The notes under the pieces are model-generated. The model was not told the DNA's origin and searched no databases. It saw only the letters and a list, made by a program, of their open reading frames with translations. This document shows, piece after piece, positions 7,267 to 14,238 of a stretch of 14,623 nt of DNA. This DNA is from DGNJ01 sp002388905 (GTDB lineage: Bacteria > Pseudomonadota > Gammaproteobacteria > Pseudomonadales > Porticoccaceae), in the NCBI GenBank assembly GCA_036843405.1, contig DAITSJ010000036.1, positions 1 through 14,623 of the forward strand. The letters are read 5' to 3'. Every line of letters starts with the position of its first letter. The first letter of the stretch is position 1. Made by a program: the position numbers and the translations under genes.

Positions 7267-9300
7267 ATGAGTCAGGAAAGTCTCCCCCGTTTCAGTGATA
7301 TTCGCATCGACGAGTTGCCCGGTCAATTAAGGTCGCTGCTCGACGATAGCCGTCGGCAGGTGGCGGAGCTTGTCGACCGGGGACCGCCTTACCACTGGGA
7401 CAACCTGATGGCCCCCCTGGAAGCCATCGACGACCGAATCGAGAAATTCTGGTCGCCGGTGAGTCACCTGAATGGCGTCATGAACAGTGATGAGCTGCGC
7501 AATGCCTACGAGGCCTGCATTCCGCTGCTGACTGCCTACCAGAGCGAGATGGGCCAGAATCGCGCGCTCTACGAGGCCGTCAAATCGCTGGCGGACAGTC
7601 CGGATTTCGAGCAGCTGGATGGTGCCCGGCAGCAGGCCGTGCGCCACATGTTGCGGGATTTCCGTTTGTCCGGCGTGGCCCTGGATGCGAAGGCGCGGGA
7701 GCGTTTCAGCGCCATTGAGCAGCGCCTCAGCGAGTTGTCGACCCAATTCGCCAACAACATCATGGATGCCACCGATGGTTGGGAGAAATGGGTCGAGGAC
7801 GACGCGGAGCTTGCCGGCATTCCCGAAACCGCCTTGCAGAATTTCCGCCAGCAGGCCCGGGCACGGGGCCGGGAGGGCTACCGACTGGGGCTTGATATCC
7901 CCTCCTACCTGCCGGTCATGCAATACGCCGACAACCGCGCGTTGCGCCGCGAGCTATACGAGGCGTTCACCACGCGCGCCTCGGATCAGGGACCCGGCGC
8001 GGGGCGCTGGGACAACAGCGAGCTGATGGTGGAAATTCTTCAGCTGCGCGAGGAAATAGCGGGACTGCTGGGGTTCGATGATTATGCGGAGTTGTCCCTC
8101 GAACCCAAGATGGCGGAAACTCCGCAACAGGTTCAGGATTTTTTGCAGGGTCTGGTAAATGCCGCACACGTCCAGGCGGAGGGCGAACTGGCCGAGGTCA
8201 GGGAGTTTGCGGCCGCTCAAGGATGCGAAACGGTCGAGGCCTGGGATATCCCCTATTACAGCGAAAAACTCCGCGAGCAGCATTACGCCATTTCCCAGGA
8301 GCAATTGCGCCCCTATTTTCCCGCCGACAAGGTCCTCGACGGCCTGTTTGGCGTGACTGGCAGGCTGTTCGGTGTGAGGTTCGAGGAGCGCATGGACGTG
8401 GACCTCTGGCATCCCGATGCACGGTGCTACCGGGTCCTGCGCGACGGTGAGTCGGTTGCCACCTGCTATATGGATCTCTACGCCCGGGAGAAGAAACGCG
8501 GTGGCGCCTGGATGGCGGATTACTGTGGCCGGCGCCGGGTCGACGGCGACATCCAGCTACCGGTGGCCTTCCTGACCTGCAACTTCTCGCCGCCCACCCA
8601 GGATCGTCCGGCATTGCTGAGCCACGACGAGGTGACCACGCTTTTCCACGAATTCGGCCACGGCCTGCACCATATGCTCACCGATATCGATGTCCTGCAT
8701 GTCTCGGGGATCAACCGGGTGGCCTGGGATGCGGTGGAGCTTCCCAGCCAGTTCCTGGAGAACTGGTGCTGGCAGCGGGAGGCGATCCCGCTGATTTCCG
8801 GCCATTACGAGACCGGCGAGCCACTGCCGGATGATCTTCTCGACAAGATGCTGGCGTCGCGCAACTTCCAGGCCGCCATGCAGATGCTGCGCCAACTGGA
8901 GTTCTCTCTCTTCGACCTGGAACTGCACAGGCAGCCGGCGCCAAAAACAGCCGCTGAAATCCAGCAATTGCTCGACCGCGTGCGCGACCGGGTGGCCGTC
9001 ATCAAGCCACCGGCTTTCAATCGCTTCCAGCACAGCTTTGCCCATATTTTCGCCGGCGGCTACGCGGCGGGCTATTACAGCTACAAGTGGGCGGAAGTCC
9101 TGTCCGCCGACGCCTTCTCCCGGTTCGAGGAAGAGGGTGTCATGAATGAGCGAACCGGCCGTGAATTCCGGGAGATCATTCTCGGACGCGGCGGTTCGCG
9201 GGAGGCCATGGACCTGTTCGTGGAATTCCGGGGGCGGGAGCCGTCCCAGGAGGCGCTGTTGCGCCATAACGGCATACAGGGGAACGGCAAGGCCGCCTAG
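7267..9300 (+). CDS. prlC: Oligopeptidase A (M3 family zinc metallopeptidase)
   Basis: 677 residues, essentially the length of E. coli PrlC/OpdA (680). It is a soluble cytoplasmic M3 peptidase that cleaves short peptides, including released signal peptides. The zinc site is H461-E462-F-G-H465 with the third ligand E491 in WDAVELPSQFLENWCW, the same spacing as in PrlC. The substrate-binding loop GGYAAGYYSYKWAEVLSADAF runs from about 597. The helical N-terminal domain and the closing FRGREPSQEALLRHNGI are both present, so the gene looks intact. The ATG at 7267 follows AGG and a T-run; the Shine-Dalgarno is modest but the start agrees with the family. In E. coli prlC is followed by yhiQ (rsmJ); here the stop codon is followed after four bases by the REPIN array. 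Confidence 0.96.
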   Translation: MSQESLPRFSDIRIDELPGQLRSLLDDSRRQVAELVDRGPPYHWDNLMAPLEAIDDRIEKFWSPVSHLNGVMNSDELRNAYEACIPLLTAYQSEMGQNRALYEAVKSLADSPDFEQLDGARQQAVRHMLRDFRLSGVALDAKARERFSAIEQRLSELSTQFANNIMDATDGWEKWVEDDAELAGIPETALQNFRQQARARGREGYRLGLDIPSYLPVMQYADNRALRRELYEAFTTRASDQGPGAGRWDNSELMVEILQLREEIAGLLGFDDYAELSLEPKMAETPQQVQDFLQGLVNAAHVQAEGELAEVREFAAAQGCETVEAWDIPYYSEKLREQHYAISQEQLRPYFPADKVLDGLFGVTGRLFGVRFEERMDVDLWHPDARCYRVLRDGESVATCYMDLYAREKKRGGAWMADYCGRRRVDGDIQLPVAFLTCNFSPPTQDRPALLSHDEVTTLFHEFGHGLHHMLTDIDVLHVSGINRVAWDAVELPSQFLENWCWQREAIPLISGHYETGEPLPDDLLDKMLASRNFQAAMQMLRQLEFSLFDLELHRQPAPKTAAEIQQLLDRVRDRVAVIKPPAFNRFQHSFAHIFAGGYAAGYYSYKWAEVLSADAFSRFEEEGVMNERTGREFREIILGRGGSREAMDLFVEFRGREPSQEALLRHNGIQGNGKAA

Positions 9301-9304
9301 ATCC

Positions 9305-10240
9305 TGTGGGAGCGGTCCCCGACCGCGACAGACCACCCAGCCCCGAACCAGCCCTCTTCGCGATCAGGGATCGCTCCCACACCGGTAGCTGGTGCCTCTC
9401 CCGCTCCCCCTGTGGGAGCGGTCCCCGACCGCGATCAACCACCCAACCTCGAACCAGCCCCATCGCGACCAGGCATCGCTCCCACACCGGTAGCCGGTGC
9501 CTCTCCTCCTCCCCCTGTGGGAGCGGTCCTAGACCGCGATAAACCACCCAACCTCGAACCAGCCCCCATCGCGATCAAGGATCGCTCCCACACCACTAGC
9601 CGGCGCCTCTGCTCCTGCTCCTGTGGGAGCGGTCCCCGACCGCGATAAACCACCGAACCTCGAACCAGCCCCCATCGCGATCAAGGATCGCTCCCACACC
9701 GGTAGCCGGCGCCTCTGCTTCTGCTCCTGTGGGAGCGGTCCCCGACCGCGATAAACCACCGAACCTCGAATCAGCCCCCATCGCGACCAGGCATCGCTCC
9801 CACACCGGTAGCCGGTGCCTCTCCTCCTCCCCCTGTGGGAGCGGTCCTAGACCGCGATAAACCACCCAACCTCGAACCAGCCCCCATCGCGATCAAGGAT
9901 CGCTCCCACACCGGTAGCCGGCGCCTCTGCTTCTGCTCCTGTGGGAGCGGTCCCCGACCGCGATAAACCACCGAACCTCGAATCAGCCCCCATCGCGACC
10001 AGGCATCGCTCCCACACCGGTAGCCGGTGCCTCTCCTCCTCCCCCTGTGGGAGCGGTCCTAGACCGCGATAAACCACCCAACCTCGAACCAGCCCCCATC
10101 GCGATCAGGGATCGCTCCCACACCGGTAGCCGGTGCCTGTGCCTCTGCTCCTGTGGGAGCGGTCCCCGACCGCGATCAACCACCCAACCCAGAACCAGCC
10201 CTCTTCGTGATCAGGGATCGCTCCCACATTGGTAGCCGGT
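9305..10240. repeat. Tandem array of nine ~106-bp REPIN/BIME-like units
   Basis: Units start at 9305, 9411, 9516, 9622, 9728, 9834, 9940, 10046 and 10152: eight steps of 105-106 bases, the last unit fading out at 10240. Each unit opens with TGTGGGAGCG and about 65 bases later has the exact reverse complement CGCTCCCACA. Inside are palindrome 1, GCGGTC-CCC-GACCGC, and palindrome 2, GCGATC-AAG-GATCGC. After the closing arm comes palindrome 3, CACCGG-TAG-CCGGTG, then a pyrimidine-rich spacer. All three follow a 6-3-6 design. GGAG followed by a hairpin is typical of REP sequences; two REPs in inverted orientation form a REPIN (BIME). REPs are normally spread by a RAYT transposase, but none is in this window. 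The array lies between the convergent prlC and dioxygenase genes; 10241-10342 beyond it holds nothing recognisable. Confidence 0.95.
9728..10151. repeat. 212-bp higher-order duplication inside the REPIN array
   Basis: Units 5 and 7 (9728-9833 and 9940-10045) appear identical over 106 bases. Units 6 and 8 (9834-9939 and 10046-10151) are identical until palindrome 2, then differ by one base in its loop and by a few bases in the spacer. The repeat period is therefore locally two units (212 bp). This is best explained by a recent tandem duplication of a unit pair. Confidence 0.85.
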
Positions 10241-10342
10241 CTGTCCTTTTCTTCCCGCACATTCACCCAGTGTTGGATGCACTGAACGGCAAAGGGGCGT
10301 TATGGTTTCTCGTTTCATCTGGTCGCGGTGGTTATGCGCCGA

Positions 10343-11212
10343 TCACATCAGATAATCCATCAGGTTTCGGTTACCCTCCAGGGTGGTGCGGTGCATCACC
10401 CGACGGTATTTTTTCTTGTGGCCGTAGCCCTTGTGGATTGATTGCCAGTTATCCCAGATCACCAGGTCGTTGGGTTGCCAGATATGCACGTAGGAAAAAC
10501 GTTCGTCGGTGGCGAATTCCTTTAACTCCCCCAGTAACTGGTCGCTGGCTTCCTGGCTGAGGCCGACGATTTTGCGGGTGAAGGTGGGGCTGATAAACAG
10601 TACCGGCCGGCCGTTGTAGGGGTGGCTGAATACCAGCGGGTGGATCACTTCCTCCATGGCCTCCACTTCATCCGGAAAGTCGATGTCGGCATCCTTGGGG
10701 ACACCGGCGCGATTGTCGAGCAGGCTGTGAACCACTGTCAGGCCATGGATTTTCTGTTTGGTTGCCTCCGGCAGCGCCTGATAAACCTCCGCGGCATCAA
10801 TATAGGCGGTGTATCCGCTCTCCGGCGGGATTTCGATCGGGCGCAGGAATCCGCCAAGGCTGGGCACCGGGTTAAAGGTCAGGTCGGTGTGCCAGCCGGA
10901 GTAGGCGACAATTTCGTCGGCGGTGGGATCGTCCTCCGCCAGGGGCTCTTCCGGGCTGGTGGACAGCTCGATAATTTCCGGATTGTCCCGGTGGCGCAGG
11001 AACTCCAGGGGGTGGATAACCAGGTCGCCGAAAGCCCGTGTGAAGGCGATATGGGATTCATTGGTCAGTTCCAGATCCCGTATCACCAAAAGAGCCGACT
11101 GTTCGAAAGCCTCTTGCAGCTGGCGGGTGTCCGCCGGGGCGAGGGGTACACCTTCGATGCCTTTGACTTCGATGGCGTGGCTGCCCGCCATGGGGGTGAA
11201 TTCAAGTGTCAT
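10343..11212 (-). CDS. TauD/TfdA family Fe(II)/2-oxoglutarate dioxygenase
   Basis: About 289 residues from the ATG at 11212; a GTG at 11221 would add three. Numbered from that GTG, the iron triad is H111-x-D113 (GWHTDLTFNPVPSLGG) and H263 (WDNWQSIHKGYG), and the 2-oxoglutarate-binding arginine is in RRVMHR (273-278). These match TauD/TfdA enzymes, which hydroxylate a substrate using O2 and 2-oxoglutarate. The cores FTRAFGDLVIHPLEF and HPLVFSHPYNGRPVLFIS are also characteristic. Substrates of the family range from taurine and sulfate esters to phenoxyacetates and cannot be told here. The ATG is favoured because GGTGA lies five bases upstream; the GTG has no binding site. It is the last gene of a leftward operon, 19 bases after the upstream amidohydrolase stop codon. 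Confidence 0.92.
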   Translation of the reverse strand: MTLEFTPMAGSHAIEVKGIEGVPLAPADTRQLQEAFEQSALLVIRDLELTNESHIAFTRAFGDLVIHPLEFLRHRDNPEIIELSTSPEEPLAEDDPTADEIVAYSGWHTDLTFNPVPSLGGFLRPIEIPPESGYTAYIDAAEVYQALPEATKQKIHGLTVVHSLLDNRAGVPKDADIDFPDEVEAMEEVIHPLVFSHPYNGRPVLFISPTFTRKIVGLSQEASDQLLGELKEFATDERFSYVHIWQPNDLVIWDNWQSIHKGYGHKKKYRRVMHRTTLEGNRNLMDYLM

Positions 11213-11231
11213 GGTTGTCACCGGTTGATCA

Positions 11232-12386
11232 TTATTGGCTCACCTTGATTGAATCGCCGCTGCCCTTGCCCTTACTGACCGGCAGTGTCGCGGCATCGAA
11301 ACCATAAAAACGCAGGGCATTGTCCCAGAGGGCTTTTTGCAGGGTGTCGCGGGACAGCCCTGGCATGTCCAGAAACGTGCTCACCGCATTGGGGTACTGG
11401 GCGTCCGGGTGGGGGAAGTCGGTGCCGAACAGGATATTGTCCTCGCCGAGGTAATCCACGACCTGGTAGAGCAAAGTGTCGTCCGGCTCGGCGGAGATAA
11501 AGCACTGGCGGCGAAAATACTCGGTGGCTTTCATGGTCAGCTCCGGCGCATAGCGCCAGCCAACCAGCTCCTGGTGTTCGTCCAGGCGGTGCAGCCAGTT
11601 GGGCAGCCAGCCGACGCCGCATTCCAGGCAGGCCAGCCGCAGGCCGGGGTGCCGCTCCAGCACGCCGTGGATGACGATCGACATCAATGCCAGCTGCTGT
11701 TCCAGGGGGTGGCAGGCGGCATGCTGCTCGAGCCAGTTATCGGGGAAACGCTCGCTGCCGATATTGTGCATCATCGAGCCGGAACCCTCGTGCAGTGACA
11801 GGGGTACGTCGAGGGCTTCGAGCAAGGCATAGAATGGCTCGAAATCCGGGTGACCCAGTGGCCGTCCGCCGACGGGGTTGGGGCGCGTCCAGAACGCCCT
11901 GAAACCCAGCTCGTGGTAGGCGTACTCCACTTCCTGTAAGGCCGCTTGCACATCGAAAAGCGGAACGGGCGCCGCGCCGACAATGCGCCCGCCCGACTCG
12001 CCGGCGTACTCCGCCATCCAGCGGTTGTAGGCCCGGGCCATGGCGCAGGCCAGTTCCGGGTCCATGCCCTCAACAAAACAGTCGTACAGAGGACCGTAGA
12101 TCACCGAGACGTCCACGCCCTCCACATCCTGCCCGCGCATCACGGCAGCGGGGGTGAAGCCATCGGGGGCGATATCGCCAAAGCGGTCCCGGATGCGTTC
12201 GGGGGTGAAGCCCAGGGCGCTGATGGTGTCCGGTGGGTGCTTCATGATCGGTTGCCCATCCACCCGGCGCTCGGCGGGCTGCCCGGTGACACGGCCGCGA
12301 AAGCGCGGGTCCAGGTAACGCTCGTAGAGATCGGGCGGTTCCATGGTGTGGCCGTCTGAATCGATGATTCTCAGTTCTGCGCCCAT
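11232..12386 (-). CDS. PF04909-type amidohydrolase family protein
   Basis: 384 residues from the ATG at 12386, which has AGGAG seven bases upstream; an in-frame start ten codons earlier at 12416 is less likely. The protein starts with IIDSDGHTMEPPDLYERYLD, the N-terminal metal motif of this branch (D11, H13 in place of HxH). It then has LSLHEGSG (H199), LECGVGWLP (E255) and LFGTDFPHPDA (D323), in the TIM-barrel order of Amidohydro_2 proteins. That family includes ACMSD-like decarboxylases and many hydrolases found in catabolic clusters. Likely role: C-C or C-N bond cleavage of a carboxylated or ring-opened intermediate (inference). It lies 38 bases downstream of the other amidohydrolase and 19 bases upstream of the dioxygenase. 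Confidence 0.9.
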   Translation of the reverse strand: MGAELRIIDSDGHTMEPPDLYERYLDPRFRGRVTGQPAERRVDGQPIMKHPPDTISALGFTPERIRDRFGDIAPDGFTPAAVMRGQDVEGVDVSVIYGPLYDCFVEGMDPELACAMARAYNRWMAEYAGESGGRIVGAAPVPLFDVQAALQEVEYAYHELGFRAFWTRPNPVGGRPLGHPDFEPFYALLEALDVPLSLHEGSGSMMHNIGSERFPDNWLEQHAACHPLEQQLALMSIVIHGVLERHPGLRLACLECGVGWLPNWLHRLDEHQELVGWRYAPELTMKATEYFRRQCFISAEPDDTLLYQVVDYLGEDNILFGTDFPHPDAQYPNAVSTFLDMPGLSRDTLQKALWDNALRFYGFDAATLPVSKGKGSGDSIKVSQ

Positions 12387-12424
12387 GTTTCGCTCCTGCC
12401 TCTCATGGCATTCCACCGTTATGG

Positions 12425-14128
12425 CTAAGCCCGGCCGCCCCGCAGCAATGCGCCGGGCAATTGGTCAGCATCGGCGGCCAGTTGATCCTGACCTTTCGAA
12501 CGCAGCACGGCGCCATTGACAATGACCGTATCAATACCAAAGGCCTCGGAAATCAGCCTTTCGGCGCCGCCGGGCATATCGTGCACCCGGCGCAACTCGC
12601 CGGCGTTAACCGTTTCGGGATCGAAGATCACCACGTCGGCCGGTTTGCCAACCGCAAGCACACCACGATTCTCGATGCCGTATAACTGCGCCGGTCGCTG
12701 GGTGAGGATATGAATGGCCCGTTCCAGGGGCATGATGCCCCGGTCGCGCACCCAGTGCCCCAGCAGGTGGGTGGAATAGCCCGCGTCGCACAGCTGGCTG
12801 GCGTGAGCGCCGGCATCGGACAGGGCCAGGACACAATCCTGGTCGGTGCGGTCCAGTAGCTCGGCCACGTCTTCCTCATCAAAGTTGAGGGCGGCGAGGC
12901 GGAAGCGAGCCTCCAGGTCGGTGTCGAGGCTCAGGTCGAGCACAAAATCGATCACGTCCTTGCCTGTCTGGCGGGCGGCTTCGGTGACCGGCATGTTTTC
13001 CATGGCCGGGTCGAGGGGGTTGCTGGAAACTTCAGTGCGCAGATACCAGCCCGCGAAGGGGTGGTCCACGCCCTCGCGCAGATCCTCGCGAAAGGTCTCG
13101 CGAAAGGCCGGGTCGGCGTAAATCTTTTTCTTGCCCGCCAGGTCCGTTTGCATGGTGGGCTTGAAATAGTCCCGGGACTGGAACGGGTAGGGCTCGTGAA
13201 AATTGAAATCCAGGGAAAAATCCCGACACGACACCTGCGGCACTACCATGGCGCCCTCCTCTTGCAGGGCGCGGGTGCGCGCCAGCAGGTCGCGGTGGGA
13301 TTTGGGCCCCATGATGCCTCCCAGCAGGGCGCCCCAGCTCACCGGGCAGTTGTGTTTTGTGGCGATCTCGCCCAGTTCCTTGAGGAAGAAATCCGTGGTC
13401 ATGAATGACGGGGTCACTTCGACAATGCCCCGCCCTGATTCGGCCATGGCGCCGGTTAGCTGGTCGATCTCGTCATTGGTGGCCACCCGGCTGGGTACCG
13501 GCAGGCCGTCGAAGCCGTTGTGAGCCTCGCCTTTGGAGGTGGCAAAGCCCAGGGCGCCCGCCGCCATGGCATCGCGGACCAGGCTTTTCATCTCCTCGAT
13601 TTCAGCGGTGGTGGCTTCCCGCTTGACGGCATCCTCACCCATCACATAAAGGCGAACGGGGGTGTGGCCCACCAGCACCGCGACGTTGATGGCAAGGCCG
13701 GAGCCCTCGAGAGTATCCAGGTAGCCGCCAAAGGATTCGAACGGCCAGTCGGTGCCGAGCCCGGCCTGCAGCGCATCGAGGCTCATACCCTCGACCTTTT
13801 CGAGGGTTCGCATGATCAGGTTGCGGTGTTCGGGACGGGTGGGGGCGATACCAAAACCGCAGTTGCCAATCACCACGGTGGTGACCCCGTGCCAGGGCGA
13901 GATGCTCATCAGCGGGTCCCATAGCACCTGGGCATCGTAATGGGTGTGGACGTCGACAAATCCCGGGCATACCACCTGGCCGGTGGCGTCGATGGTTTGT
14001 GCAGCGCTGCCGCTGGCTTCACCCAGCGCCACTATCGTGCCGTCGCGAATGCCGACATCGCCCGTGTATGCCGGTGACCCGGTGCCGTCGATGATAATGC
14101 CGCCGGTAATCCTGAGATCGTAATCCAT
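12425..14128 (-). CDS. N-acyl-D-amino-acid deacylase-like amidohydrolase (Amidohydro_3)
   Basis: 567 residues from the ATG at 14128, preceded by AGGAGG ten bases upstream; a GTG at 14164 would add 12 residues without a better site. The N-terminus DLRITGGIIIDGTGSPAYTGDV is the small beta-domain of metal-dependent amidohydrolases, followed by DVHTHYDAQVLWDP (H61, H63) and GNCGFGIAP (C90). The C90 position matches the metal-binding cysteine of D-aminoacylases. LVGHTPVR, LSDAGAHASQL and a C-terminal GKPADVVIFDPETV complete the fold. The relatives remove acyl groups from N-acyl-D-amino acids or open cyclic amides; many have no known substrate. The segment GALGFATSKGEAHNGFDGLPVPSRVATNDEI deviates from classical D-aminoacylases, so the substrate is probably different. 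First gene of the three-gene operon; an inverted repeat at 14178-14207 lies in its promoter region. Confidence 0.9.
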   Translation of the reverse strand: MDYDLRITGGIIIDGTGSPAYTGDVGIRDGTIVALGEASGSAAQTIDATGQVVCPGFVDVHTHYDAQVLWDPLMSISPWHGVTTVVIGNCGFGIAPTRPEHRNLIMRTLEKVEGMSLDALQAGLGTDWPFESFGGYLDTLEGSGLAINVAVLVGHTPVRLYVMGEDAVKREATTAEIEEMKSLVRDAMAAGALGFATSKGEAHNGFDGLPVPSRVATNDEIDQLTGAMAESGRGIVEVTPSFMTTDFFLKELGEIATKHNCPVSWGALLGGIMGPKSHRDLLARTRALQEEGAMVVPQVSCRDFSLDFNFHEPYPFQSRDYFKPTMQTDLAGKKKIYADPAFRETFREDLREGVDHPFAGWYLRTEVSSNPLDPAMENMPVTEAARQTGKDVIDFVLDLSLDTDLEARFRLAALNFDEEDVAELLDRTDQDCVLALSDAGAHASQLCDAGYSTHLLGHWVRDRGIMPLERAIHILTQRPAQLYGIENRGVLAVGKPADVVIFDPETVNAGELRRVHDMPGGAERLISEAFGIDTVIVNGAVLRSKGQDQLAADADQLPGALLRGGRA

Positions 14129-14177
14129 TGGGCTATCGCCTCCTGGTTGGTCGATCCCTGACACCGCTTTATTGTTT

Positions 14178-14207
14178 TAATCTGGCTGATGCACTGAAGC
14201 CAGATTA
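14178..14207. promoter_or_regulatory. Inverted repeat upstream of the amidohydrolase operon
   Basis: TAATCTGGCT (14178-14187) and AGCCAGATTA (14198-14207) are perfect 10-base arms around a 10-base spacer, 49 bases upstream of the start codon at 14128. A related half AGCCAATCT follows at 14207-14215. No T-run follows on the minus strand, so an operator for a dimeric regulator is more likely than a terminator. A -35/-10 pair is not convincing (TTCAGT and AACAAT at best). Confidence 0.45.
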
Positions 14208-14238
14208 GCCAATCTGCTCAGAAAATGCCAGTTCTGGG

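Noticed and set aside
9176..10183. Repetitive peptides encoded on both strands of the REPIN array (e.g. RGRGPLPQ, VWERSLIAMG)
   Set aside because: The unit is 106 bp, not a multiple of three, so the same DNA is read in rotating frames; the open frames follow from repeat composition and are not genes. The same holds for 14177-14621.
9305..10240. CRISPR array
   Set aside because: There are no short repeats separated by unique spacers: the whole 106-bp unit repeats, with internal inverted symmetry, and no cas genes are present.
10622..11248. 208-residue plus-strand open frame opposite the dioxygenase
   Set aside because: Antisense to a TauD/TfdA enzyme with an intact HxD...H triad; no family resemblance of its own.
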